From assembly GCA_028023455.1 (NCBI GenBank), contig JAQFVV010000022.1, positions 9,879,100 to 9,943,099 of the forward strand: 64,000 bases of DNA, given 5' to 3'. How positions within the stretch are numbered: the first letter of the stretch is position 1; every line of letters starts with the position of its first letter. The notes under the pieces are model-generated. The model searched no databases, was not told where the DNA came from, and saw only the letters and a program-made list of their open reading frames with translations. The position numbers and the translations under genes were made by a program. This document shows, one piece after another, positions 11,430-22,165 of the stretch. This DNA comes from Epiperipatus broadwayi. Lineage: Eukaryota > Onychophora > Udeonychophora > Euonychophora > Peripatidae.

Positions 11430-13700
11430 ACAAATATCAATACAATCAAGCTAAGACTAATACAGATATTAACTCTATTTTCCCTTGAACATGAGTCTAA
11501 ACATGGTCACAGCTTTGAACCCACAGCCACCAGTATTGTATGCTCCAAAAGAAATGATGTTAAACACAAAATTTAAAAGGCCTGGCAATCAACAAGAAAG
11601 AATTCTGCACACCCCCATCAAAAAAGGGGCTCATTTAAATAAATTCCTTTACATCTTATAATCAATTTTTATAATAAATCACCACTTTTGTGATTCTTCT
11701 ATAAATCTTGCATGACTACCAGTTAGTTAAAAGCATGCTCAGGATACTAGATTGACGTATTTAACATTTTTATTTAAAGTAATAAATAAGCTTTTCTCAG
11801 TATACATGTTTATGTATTATTTATATTGGATGATTTATTGTATATGTATGTGTATGTATCAATGATTGCACACAACTAATTGAACCTCAAATGAATATAA
11901 ACCAACGTTAAAATATTTCAACTGCGCTACCTATATTTAGTATCACAAAGTCTGAATCAAGTAGCATAGGAAAAAGATAATGCCTTATCTATTAAAGTTG
12001 TGAGTTGATAAATATAATGATTTCATGCTTCGTGTTTAGAATAGTCCTAAAATCAATATACTTATCAACGTAAGAGGTTTCTTTTTACCTAGCTGCTTGA
12101 TTCAAACTTTGTGTTTCTGACAGCGGATAGCACTGTTTAAATATTCTAGCATTGTTTTGTATTTGTTTACTATATATATTTATGAAACAACCAGAAAAAA
12201 AAAATCTCCATGCAAAAAAATGATCAGAAATAAAATTTTATTAATACTCAAGTGTCTTTTTGAAAGTAATGCTTCTGCTAAGCAATATATACACCTATTT
12301 AAAAAGATTATTTGTGTATTGGCTGTTAACAATGGAATAAAGTTAGAGCGTGTAATAATTAAGTTTAATGAATAATTTAGAAGCTTACTAGGTTTTAAAT
12401 AAAATGATTAACTCTGATGAATCTCTGGGAAAAAAAGTATATTAAAATTCTCCTTATCAGTCAACACATATTAAAGGTATAAATAAGAGTGCCTGATATT
12501 TCAAATCTTACATATTAAAGAGAGTAAAAACTTAGTGCTTGTGCGTATAAGCACAGCGGTAGAGTGATGAATAAAAAGGTCAACCTATCACTTTTGAGCT
12601 GAAATAATAATATGGCTTATCAAACCATTCGATTATTTTTTTATTTCTATATTAGATTTATAACAATAATATGACCTACCAAGCAACAAACCATTCGATT
12701 TTTTTTTTTAATTTTGATTCTACATTAAATTTATCCTTATTTATATATCTGATCAAAATGAAACAGTTTTTTTTTTAAAAAAAAACTGGTCTACAAATAA
12801 AACACACATACAATGTAAAGGGTCGAAGCATTATACTTTCATTTATAATCACTTTAAAGCTGAATTCTCAGTTGTCAACAAATACTGTCTAACAAAATAG
12901 TCTTATATATTTGACACAGTCGTTTTTTTTCTATTTACTGCAAATAAATTTTGATACTAACGAAGGTAGCACGAATTTAATGCGCACTTATATGAATGAT
13001 TGTTTTTTTTTCAGACATCTGACTGTCACTTATGATTAATTTGTTTACTCTTACAGATTTACATTTTTTTTTATTCGTGTTTTTTTTTCCTATACTTGAA
13101 GTGAATAATACCTAATAAATTTTATTGTCTATTAATGACCGTAGTTAGTTTTGGAGATGATCAATCTGTCACATTCTACCTTTAGGTTAGAAAAAGTTCG
13201 AAATTTTGGTTATCTTTTGATTCATTATTGGGAAGCATGTATCAAGGCAGTGAGAAGAGGAAAAAAACTACTCCTCGGGGATACGTAAATTGAGCAAGAA
13301 CAAACAGACTAGGAAAAAAAAGATCCAGAAGAATAGGATTAACATTAATGAATGACCAATAATTCAATGAATGACCCTCAGTTATCATATGATTAAAGAA
13401 ATGAATATTTTTCCTAAATGCAAAGGTTAAAGAAAGCTATTAAAAATAAAAAATAATAAAAGCCTTAATACACATTAATTATACAGTGCCCTTATAAGCA
13501 TGCACACACATAGAAGGATGACTTTATATAAATAAATAAAATCCAATAGTTATTACTCAGGAATACTTTCGAATGATCCAGGAACCTCTATCTTTAGCAT
13601 TCATCTTTGTTATTACACAGAAAAATATTGCAATCAAATAGCTATTATCTAATGATCATGTGACATTTAACCAACAGGGTGATAGAATACGATTTGAGAA
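11430..13700. other. AT-rich stretch with one tRNA-like fragment
   Basis: At about 12,548-12,605 the plus strand has TAAGCACAGCGGTAGAGTG, which resembles a Pol III A box, followed by 'ggtcaacc' and 'cttttgagctg'. The head of the SINE at 34,205-34,350 has the same features, so this is probably a truncated SINE. 13,180-13,340 is slightly GC-richer without a recognised motif. Nothing else seen. Confidence 0.4.
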
Positions 13701-13719
13701 TGTTAACTTGCCACTTCTT

Positions 13720-15235
13720 TTATGCTACTGCTAGGTAATGCCAAATTAAGGGATATAGAATCAGTTAAAGTTAAAAATGGGGTGGGACTAATGCAAGGCT
13801 ACCCTATGTCACCTATTTTGTTTTGTTATATTTGAGTGAAATGGAGAGAGCAATAGAAAGACTAGGAAGAGGGATAGAGATACCGATAATAAGTGGCAAG
13901 GAAGTATATACTTTGTCGGGCCTTTTTTTTTTGCAGATGATATCTTTTTGTGTGCAGAAAGAAGAGAAGATATGGAAGTTATGCTGAGAACATGCACAAG
14001 GGTGGGTAAGGAGATGGGGATTAAATTTAGTGAAGAAAAATCAAATATAATGGTGGTTAATACTGGGGAAAGAGAAGATAAAAAAATTTTATTGGGGGAT
14101 ATAAAGTTAAGTGAGGTGAATAGATATAGTTATTTGGGAATCATCTTAAGTAATCAGAAAAATTGTTTGGATGAATGAAAGAAAAAAATGATAAATGAAG
14201 TAAAGAAAGGAAAGGGATTGATAAAGAAATTAACAGTGTTATTATATAATAAATATTATGTAGCTAGAATTGTATGGAAGGGAGTTTCAGTAGCAGAGTT
14301 AATATATGGCAATGATGTGTTATGTGTTAGTAAAGGGGTATTAGATTATTTAGAAAAAGTACAAAGGGAAGTAGGAAGACATGCATTAGATGTGATATGT
14401 AGATGACAAAAAAGACAATTCAAGGAAAAATGGGATTGTCAAGTTTTTATATGAGAGGTGCAAAAAGCAAAATGAAAATGTTCGGTAGATTGCAGTTTAT
14501 GAATAATAAAAGCATAGCCAAAATAGTATTTAATTGGGTTATGAGTAAAAGGTAGGCAACAAGATGGGTGAGAAAGGTAATGCAGTATTCAGAAAATTTG
14601 GATAAAGAATTTATATCAGTATACTTGTACAAAAGGTGGGATGGTTTGTTAGAAGGATTGTTGAGTGTTGTAGTGGTAAAGAATGGGATAGAAAAATAGA
14701 TGCATTAATAAAGAATAGGGAGTTGGAGAGATGGACAACTAGTATGGAGAGTAAAAAGAGTTTAAGTATATATAGAAGTAAACAGAACATTGGGTGTGAG
14801 CTAATTTATTATAATAGCAAGGAAAGTAGTTTATTGTTGATCTTTAGTAACAAGGGAATATACACATAAATGGAAAAATATGGGTAAGTTAATCTGCAAG
14901 TTATGTAATGAAGACAGAGAAAATATTAGCATCTGTTAATTGAATGTAAATGCCTGTATGCAGAAAAGGGTACAAATAATGAAATTGTGGGAGACTAAAT
15001 ATAAATAAATTGATTATACAGAAAGTGGGTTTTTGGTTTTTATGCTGGGTTTGGGGAAACATAAGGAGAATTTAAATATAAAGGCCATAGAGTTGACAAA
15101 AATGATGTTGTGAAAATGGGATGGAACAGGATAGTGAAAAATATGGGTAAAACTTAGGGTGGGGAATGGAAGTGGAAGATAAAGTGGCTTAACAGGTTTC
15201 CCTAGGCATTGTGGCCAAGAGATTCTTTACACTGA
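13720..15235 (+). pseudogene. LINE non-LTR retrotransposon, 5'-truncated and broken
   Basis: Plus-strand blocks in order: VKNGVGLMQGYPMSPILF near 13,770-13,830 (reverse-transcriptase motif, usually GxxQGxxxSPxLF); a frameshift in a poly-T run at 13,922; FADDIFLCAERRED (catalytic ADD) near 13,935; then MGIKFSEEKSNIMVVN and VNRYSYLGI (the YLG motif) near 14,010-14,140. After a stop, KMKMFGRLQF comes from the distal region. A zinc-knuckle CKLC begins near 14,899 and HLLIECKC near 14,930-14,955 in a shifted frame. The 3' end, with 'cacagtgcatcacatca' near 15,250, matches the minus-strand fragment at 52,875-53,045. The element copied itself by target-primed reverse transcription; this copy cannot encode a full protein. 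Confidence 0.8.
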
Positions 15236-15713
15236 TAAAGAAAAAGCCACAGTGCATCACATCAAACAAAACTGATATATATTTTGACATATAATGATCT
15301 TACTTATATGGAAAGCCATATCTTATAAACAGCTGTGAATCAAATGAAAAATTGCTAAATAATGAATCACAAAAAATAATAACTAGTATTTAGAGGTAGA
15401 GCTAGCTTATTTGCAGAATTTAACTATTGGTTTATTCATGTAAAATGTAATAGCTTGCTATTTTCAGAAGTTGTCTTGGTCATGTGAGTGCTTATATTGA
15501 TTGTAAAGAAAAACAACTTTGATATAATGCAACTTTCATCGCTAGTAAAAGAGTGTTATACACCTGCAAGTTAATAATTTTGTGGGTTAAATATAAATGT
15601 GCATCTACTTATGGCAGAATTATATCTGACTAAAACATTTTTGATGGTTTTGAATATAATTTTGGCATTATATGATTGGTCAAATATACAATATTCATAT
15701 AATATTATCAGAC

Positions 15714-15726
15714 CACATATAAATAA
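15714..15726. repeat. target-site duplication, left (A array)
   Basis: CACATATAAATAA is repeated exactly at 16,877-16,889 and encloses the whole inverted trimer. Confidence 0.85.
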
Positions 15727-15883
15727 TAATTAAAAAAGCAAGTCATATATAATGTGACATTACTTTTAATGAGCTTGTAGTTACAAAAATGCACCTAGAG
15801 AGCGTACCAATAGCTCAAACAAGCTCGTAATTAACAAGTGCGGTTATGAGAAATATTTAAAATCTCTATCCAGAACACTCTTA

Positions 15884-15927
15884 TCTCCAGACCATGGTTT
15901 CGGGCTTATGGCCCACGTCAGTGGAGA
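15884..15927 (-). ncRNA. Hammerhead ribozyme motif, family A (minus copy)
   Basis: On the minus strand: TCTCCA, CTGACGT, GGGC-CATAA-GCCC, GAA, ACCATGGT, C, TGGAGA. Stem I (6 bp), stem II (4 bp) and the GUC cleavage triplet are present. As in its sister copies, position A9 of the CUGANGA core is U, which should lower activity. Confidence 0.62.
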
Positions 15928-16323
15928 GCTAGAATATTCGGACACTAGACCTAAAATATCAACTCAAAAAAACCAGCACTTATTTCAAACGTATATTTAA
16001 GAAGAAACTCTGAATTTTTCGGACATGAAAATGTCTTTAAATCCAGCTATCTAACTTAAATAGCTATATGGGACTGAAGTAAATTCAGATCTACCATATT
16101 CTAATAGGCTCAGCATAGCCAAAGCCTTAAAGGTAAAATTATAATAATTAAAAAAGCAAGTCATATATAACGTGACATTACTTTTAAGTTATTTAAGTTA
16201 GATAGCTGGATTTAAAGACATTTTCATGTCCGAAAAATTCAGAGTTTCTTCTTAAATATACGTTTGAAATAAGTGCTGGTTTTTTGAGTTGATATTTTAG
16301 GTCTAGTGTCCGAATATTCTAGC

Positions 16324-16367
16324 TCTCCACTGACGTGGGCCATAAGCCCGAAACCATGGTCTGGAGA
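16324..16367 (+). ncRNA. Hammerhead ribozyme motif, family A (plus copy 1)
   Basis: Stem I TCTCCA (16,324-16,329) pairs perfectly with TGGAGA (16,362-16,367). Core CTGACGT lies at 16,330-16,336, and stem II GGGC (16,337-16,340) pairs with GCCC (16,346-16,349) around loop CATAA. GAAA is at 16,350-16,353. Stem III is the palindrome ACCATGGT (16,353-16,360), followed by C17 at 16,361, giving a GUC cleavage triplet. The topology is type I with minimal stem III. The only departure from consensus is U at A9. Self-cleavage at both tandem copies would release a 417-nt monomer. Confidence 0.65.
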
Positions 16368-16740
16368 TAAGAGTGTTCTGGATAGAGATTTTAAATATTT
16401 CTCATAACCGCACTTGTTAATTACGAGCTTGTTTGAGCTATTGGTACGCTCTCTATGTGCATTTTTGTAACTACAAGCTCATTAAAAGTAATGTCACGTT
16501 ATATATGACTTGCTTTTTTAATTATTATAATTTTACCTTTAAGGCTTTGGCTATGCTGAGCCTATTAGAATATGGTAGATCTGAATTTACTTCAGTCCCA
16601 TATAGCTATTTAAGTTAGATAGCTGGATTTAAAGACATTTTCATGTCCGAAAAATTCAGAGTTTCTTCTTAAATATACGTTTGAAATAAGTGCTGGTTTT
16701 TTGAGTTGATATTTTAGGTCTAGTGTCCGAATATTCTAGC

Positions 16741-16784
16741 TCTCCACTGACGTGGGCCATAAGCCCAAAACCATGGTCTGGAGA
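16741..16784 (+). ncRNA. Hammerhead ribozyme remnant, family A (plus copy 2)
   Basis: Identical layout to the copy 417 bp upstream, except that the catalytic G12 is A (AAAA in place of GAAA). It should be inactive. Confidence 0.6.
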
Positions 16785-16876
16785 TAAGAGTGTTCTGGAT
16801 AGAGATTTTAAATATTTCTCATAACCGCACTTGTTAATTATGAGCTTGTTTGAGCTATTGGTACGCTCTCTATGTG

Positions 16877-16889
16877 CACATATAAATAA
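16877..16889. repeat. target-site duplication, right (A array)
   Basis: Exact repeat of 15,714-15,726. Confidence 0.85.
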
Positions 16890-19030
16890 ATCTGTAACCT
16901 AATCTTATGTTTTTTTAAATTAAAAAATGTGCAGGACTATTGGGGTTAATGATATATGAAAGCACACAAAATAAACCTGCAGAAGAAATAAGATACATGA
17001 TTGGATGGGTTGAAATAAGTATAGTAGAAAATTATCATGTATTGTGATATTTTTTAAAAAAATTGTAAACAATAATATGTAGTCATAAATGCTTATAGTC
17101 ATTACATATGTATGTATAGGTATGTGTGTACTGTACTATTGTTTTAATATTAATATTTTCAGTTTACTTTGGTTCATGTAAGGCAAACATACAACTGCAG
17201 AGAGTTCCTTATTTATGTATGAAATTCATTCTAAAATGTTTTGCATAATTCAATTTGAGTAAAAGTTGGAAAAAATTATAAATCTTTGTTGCTATAATAC
17301 ATTAAATCATCTTTTATATTTATAGATTTTTACTATATTAAACATTTTTATAAAGTTTATATTAATTTTGAAATTAAAAAAGTATATATTATTTGAAGCA
17401 TTGTGTTTATAATAATATTATTACTATATTAAACCTCTAAAAGGTTGGCATTTATATTGTTACACCTGGTGGCAATTTTTGTCAATGTCCAGCATTTGAT
17501 TTTAATATTAAACCATTATTTTATATTAGAATTCAATAATTTGAACTTTATTTCTTAGAAATATAAATTTACAAATGAAAACATTCTAAAAATCATATAT
17601 GAACTTTTTAAATATTGAAAATATAATAACAAACAAAGTGCATAATTTGAACAAAAGATTTTTTGTCTTTGGTTGGTGAGCAGGAAGGTAATCAAACAAT
17701 CTGAAAATCAATAAAATCTTCATTGACTGAAATTTATTTTTAAATGGGGATAATTAAATATTAAGAACTGATAAATCTATAAAATTCTGGTTTAAAAATT
17801 AAAATTGTGTTTATAATTTTTAGAATATTTCAAAAGATTCTATCACAGTGTCTGTAAAGTTCACAAAACATGGTTTTTTTGTTACCATTACACTAGAATT
17901 TATTAATTTTTATAATTAAAAATAAAATATGAACTTGTAAAATATACTTTTGTCTTTTAATAATTATTATACAATTATTGTATGAATCTTTAACAAAGTA
18001 TTCAAAAAGTCATCATTTTTTCTAATATTCCAAAACTCTTGAAATAATCTAACAAATTCTCTTGAAGCTGGATTACAAAAAACCATCAAACACTTGGTTC
18101 GACTAAATTACTTTAACTTTGTCATCTTTTGGAAAATACTGAACTCTTCAGATTTTTGTTTTCAATTATTACATCAATATTACATTGATTTTGTTTTCTA
18201 GCATTAAATGAGTACATCTACTGGAGAAATAATGTAAAAATTTATGCAGAAAAGCAATTCAAAACAAAAAGACTCTCACACCATCTTCAAACAAATACAT
18301 AATACATTGAGCCTCAGTTTAAAAGAGTTAAAATTAAAATATATCTATAATTTGAAGCATTGTATTTCTAATAGTATTTAAAATAAATGATGGTCTTAAT
18401 TAATAATTTATAATTAATAAAGTTAATATATTTTTATTAATTGTTTTTATAGATTTTGGAAAATCTGTTTGTTTGTTTGTTAACTTTTGATCTTTTTCAA
18501 GTTAGAATGAAAATTTAAATCAAGGTTTAATATATTTAAATTCAATAGAATTGCTTGAAAATTGATATATAACTAAGTTATCTTACCATAACCCATTTGA
18601 AACACTTATTTTTTCAATATGTCAACTAGTTTGATAAATATGGAACAGAGAGTTGAAAAAATATGAAAAAATTCAGTAATTTTACAGATTACAATTAACA
18701 ATTATTCTTTAAATTTTGATTTGTTTTAAATAATGGTCTTGAGAGGATAGTTCAATTTTTTTTTTTAATTTAATAACATATTTTAAACCATTTAAAACTC
18801 CTAATGCATATGTCATACTTAATATGTATACATAATTATATATGTATAATAAATCAGTATCTAAGTTTTCTATTTAAAACTGTTTCTATTTTTATTTTAA
18901 AACAATTAATTGTTTTTTTTTTAAAAAAGGTAAACTAGAAAACTCGAATTATTTAAAACAATAGTGAAAAGTTTAAAAAAATCACAATTGTTTTTTTAGC
19001 ATTTTTTTTAAAAACAACTGTTTCAAAAAA
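16890..19030. other. AT-rich stretch, nothing recognised
   Basis: Dominated by A/T homopolymers. Short open frames (such as 16,920-17,102 minus) show no motif. No repeat match to the rest of the window was noticed. Confidence 0.4.
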
Positions 19031-19034
19031 AAAA

Positions 19035-19252
19035 ATCTAGTGTCTGAACCTACCCTGACACCTCTCTGAGAAGTGCCAAAGCACAAAACCATAGTTGGGG
19101 GTCTGGGGAGGGGTTCCTGACAGAGATATTTTAAGTGCTGGCTCTGGCTAAGCATTTATCACAAAGCTTGTAGAGGAATTGGCAATCCTCATTGTTTATA
19201 ACTTACAAGCTTAAGAGATAGTGTAATGTGATCTATGACTCTTATTTTGAGT
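19035..19252 (+). mobile_element. Family C hammerhead repeat, copy C1 (single unit)
   Basis: A plus-strand unit starting CTAGTGTCTGAAC, the same position as the arm centre of the C2 palindrome at 52.5 kb. It continues through a hammerhead remnant at 19,060-19,101: ACCTCT, CTGAGAA, stem II GTGC-CAAA-GCAC, then AAAA for GAAA and ACCATAGT. The tail reads 'acttacaagcttaagagatag...gatctatgactcttattttga'. G8 and G12 are both A, so it should be inactive. An A-rich run precedes it. No inverted partner and no clear TSD seen. Confidence 0.7.
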
Positions 19253-19364
19253 ATTAATAATTGCTTTGTCAAGGAAAACAAATACGGAAAATATTTGAGA
19301 TTAAAATGGGAATCATAACATAGAGCTGAAAAACAAATGGAAATGATAATAGTTAATAATTAAA

Positions 19365-19465
19365 TGATTTATTGCTCAATAATTCATAAGAAGAGTTGAG
19401 GATGAGATCCATGGTAACCTTGAACTATAGAGTTTGTCATTCTAGTATTGCATTAAACCATGTAG
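19365..19465 (-). repeat. tRNA-like SINE fragment
   Basis: The minus strand reads TGGTTTAATGCAATACTAG, resembling a Pol III A box, then 'aactctatagttcaaggtt' (B-box-like), and ends 'cttatgaattattgagcaataaatcattt'. Similar heads or tails occur at 28,300-28,425, 32,165-32,290, 34,205-34,350 and 57,096-57,200. Confidence 0.45.
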
Positions 19466-19604
19466 GATAGTAAAAATAATGAAAGGAAAATACATAATTT
19501 GTTTTTTGTTTTTGTTAAAAACAAGAAAGCTGCAGGAATTTCATATAAATTTAAATCTATTCGATAAAAATATTTATTGTTAGCAGTCATCTTGTTTAAA
19601 AAGA

Positions 19605-19830
19605 AATGAGGATAGTAATCTAGACCAACTGATGATTGCTGGTTTAGCATGAAATACGTATATTGGTGATTATTTATCTTTTCAACATATGTGTGATCAG
19701 GTGGGTCAGCAATATGAGATGGCACTGAGAGTGATAGGTTGTGTGAAAGTCTGAGTTTGAACCCCACATATATTACATATATAAATGCAGGTTTAAGCCT
19801 GTACAATGTATTATTGAAAATTATTAAATG
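19605..19830 (+). mobile_element. Family D repeat, copy D2 (starts at the ribozyme)
   Basis: A partial unit beginning just upstream of the hammerhead. It then has 'gattatttatcttttcaac', 'tgtgtgatcag', the tRNA-like B box GAGTTTGAACCCC near 19,753, and the tail 'tacatatataaatgcagg'. It has the best preserved family D ribozyme core in the window. A long minus-strand open frame across this region is a by-product of the repeat and not a gene. Confidence 0.72.
19624..19667 (+). ncRNA. Hammerhead ribozyme motif, family D
   Basis: Stem I ACCAA (19,624-19,628) pairs with TTGGT (19,663-19,667). Core CTGATGA is intact at 19,629-19,635. Stem II TTGCT (19,636-19,640) pairs with AGCAT (19,646-19,650) around loop GGTTT, with one terminal mismatch. 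GAAA is at 19,651-19,654. Stem III ATACGTAT (19,654-19,661) is a perfect palindrome, and H17 is A at 19,662. All invariant core bases are present. With a 2-nt hairpin loop, the monomer would be unstable, so a dimer through stem III is the plausible active form. Confidence 0.72.
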
Positions 19831-20749
19831 TTGAAGAATTGTAGGCTTTTTGCAATAAATTTTCACATATGTGGAAAAAGTAATAGAAAAAAGACATAGA
19901 TTTTCATTTTCATATACCTGAAAAAAGTAATAGAAAAAAAATGATGAATTTTAGAAAGATGGGTAAATTCACTCAGATTTATGATTTCCCATTCACTATA
20001 GGTTTTAACATTTGAACTTAAATTAAAGTGATTTTTAAAATTCTTTGCAATAAAAATGTTCAAATTTTTTTTAACTTCTTGTGCAATCTTCAGATGCAAT
20101 AGTTGATAAGATTACACTAAATTACAGAAACCATTTAATTATATTCAAATTAGTATCAGTAATTATATACACATGTATAGCAGTCTCTCATGTATGGCCA
20201 TTTCAAATTTTAAAAAAAAAAACTACTCTGGAATTGAGTTTTATGATGATTATATAAATCAATGTATGTCCACATGTAGAGCATGCTAATTCATTTTTTT
20301 GTTTATTTGATATTTTGACCATATGGTGTTTTAATTTCTTCAGCAGAAAACTTTACCATATGAAATGCTTGAAGATTATGTCTAGTTGCAAATCTCCAAT
20401 GCATTTTATTCTCTGCTATATAATCCCAATGGATTGCACTTCTTTAGAATGTCTTTGAAATAATGATGCAGATGCATAAATCCACTCTTAAGTTCACCAT
20501 GATACCCTTTAAGGAAGTCTTAAATTGCTCATTTGTTTTACATATTTAATCCAAGAAAAGCATGATTTTATTGTAGTAAACTCTATAACAAACATACAGC
20601 CAGTTGAACAGCATGTTGATTGGTTTATACTTTTGCTATCATTCTTTAAAATTGTATACAGCATCATTAAATTAACCTTTTGTAATGACACTTTTTTGTA
20701 CTGACAGTGTTCAAGTCTCTCTTTTGTTCAATTAATTAGGCAAAATAAC

Positions 20750-21010
20750 AGCTCTAGATACATCTAACTTAAATAGAGTAGTTATATCTAAGTACTACAA
20801 GAAGCAACAATACATAGGAGTCTGTGTTGCTCTCAACATCCTTGCCAACATTTCTACTTATAAAACTACCAGGATATTTAAATTGATTTACATTCTCAAG
20901 TTGATAACTATTCAAGCTAAAAGTTTGTGAGGATGTTTTTTCCATCATTGACAAATAAAGAAACTTTAGTTTTTTGCAACACCAATGAGAGATACTTGAT
21001 ATTGCCACAA
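20750..21010 (-). pseudogene. LINE reverse transcriptase fragment
   Basis: The minus-strand frame contains KKLKFLYLSM and then YQLENVNQFKYPGSFIS. This matches the LINE block in which K-T-(K/E)-x-(M/L) precedes 'LE-x-V-x-x-F-x-YLGS-x-I-S'. Further downstream is DVESNTD where 'eI..RI..A' is usual. The catalytic ADD block is absent, and it runs into stops near 20,770. The start at 21,119 is arbitrary because the frame continues into an unrelated direct repeat. Confidence 0.55.
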
Positions 21011-21041
21011 TATTAGAATACATTATATTTTTTAAGAATAC

Positions 21042-21190
21042 TTTGAGTCGTAGGAATAAGAGGATTCCTTTTATTCCTGCATAAATACTATATCTTGTGT
21101 TGTAGAGGGAAGTATTCATTTATTATTTAACACTCACAAAAGATGCATGCACAATTAGCTTGAAAGGCTGATCTTTGAATGTAATACAAT
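21042..21190. repeat. 149-bp direct repeat, copy 1
   Basis: Near-identical to 21,382-21,530 (offset 340 bp). It begins TTTGAGTCGTAGGAATAAG and ends 'gaatgtaatacaat'. Four differences were noticed. The spacer holds no recognised feature. Confidence 0.85.
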
Positions 21191-21381
21191 TGTACACATA
21201 GTGTCATATAAAAATGAATGCTTATTTACTTATAATTAAGTTTCAGTTAGAGTGACATTTAGTAAATTCTAGACAATTTCACCGGCGTCATTCATCCAAA
21301 CATCGTAAATAGTAATTTAAAGTGAGAATTCTACTCTCATGCTTTCCTCAACAGTACTTCACATTTGCTCATATAAAAGAA

Positions 21382-21530
21382 TTTGAGTCGTAGGAATAAG
21401 AGGATTCCTTTTATTTCTGCATAAATACTATATCTTGTGTTGTAGAGGGAAGTATTCATTTATTATTTAACACTCGCAAAAGACGCATGCACAATTAGCT
21501 TGAAAGGCTGATCTTTGAATGTAATACAAT
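21382..21530. repeat. 149-bp direct repeat, copy 2
   Basis: Second copy of 21,042-21,190. The high identity indicates a recent local duplication. Confidence 0.85.
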
Positions 21531-22084
21531 GTTTCTTATATAAAATTTTATTATATTATTATATTATTTTAATTTTATTGCTAACATCTAATCATCAAAT
21601 AGATTTTGTGTTGAGAATCATTATGATATTTAACTGATTATATTATTTTGTAAGAGTAGTTAAATATTATATAAAATCTCTTATCATATTTAACTACAGG
21701 GTATTAATTAGTTAATTTATTTTACTAGTTTGTTAGAAATAAACCTGAGATTATTATTATGATTTTTATTATTATGATTTTATTAGTAGTAGTATTATTT
21801 TGGAGGATTGTAAATTTCTTATTGAGAGATGACAAGTAAAGTTATTAATTAGTATTTTATTAAAGAAATATTAATTAGTTTATTGTTATTTCTGTAATAA
21901 ATTTGTAAAATTATATTTTAGGATTATTAAATGTGTATTTTAAAGACATTAGAGTATTACATAGTAGTTTTGTCAAGTGAATATGGTGGGGTAATATTCT
22001 TATGCCATTGGGAATGTATCTTTTGGGATGTATTCTCAATGTCTAACCTAGTATACCTTACTGAATGTCTCATGTTAAGAGATT

Positions 22085-22160
22085 TATAAAGCTAAACTAG
22101 TCAATAAATAATCAAAATTTACCCCAAATTCACAACTTAACCAGACTAGCAAGGAAATAA
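22085..22160 (-). mobile_element. Penelope-like element tail, left piece
   Basis: 'ctaaactagtcaataaataatcaaaatttacccc...cacaacttaaccagactagc' is the reverse complement of the tail end seen at 63,830-63,895. Its inverted partner is at 22,590-22,690. The B1 ribozyme repeat sits between the two pieces. Confidence 0.6.
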
Positions 22161-22165
22161 AGTAT

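Larger units (their letters stand above)
15727..16876. mobile_element. Family A hammerhead retrozyme-like inverted trimer
   Basis: A non-coding array of 1,150 bp. One minus-oriented unit of a little over one monomer (15,727-about 16,185) is followed by two plus-oriented units in tandem. The tandem period is 417 bp: GATAGCTGGATTTAAAGAC starts at 16,201 and again at 16,618. Each unit carries one hammerhead motif, at 15,884-15,927 (minus), 16,324-16,367 (plus) and 16,741-16,784 (plus). The arms are nearly identical, so insertion looks recent. A single 13-bp TSD flanks the complete array, so it integrated as one piece. The minus unit ends with 'gacttgcttttttaatta'; the last plus unit is truncated at 'tctatgtg'. 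A transcript would fold into a very long hairpin. Confidence 0.88.

Noticed and set aside
19453-19866. 137-codon minus-strand open frame
   Set aside because: It runs antisense through family D and SINE-like sequence; similar peptides arise from the D copy at 2.7 kb and are a by-product of the repeat.
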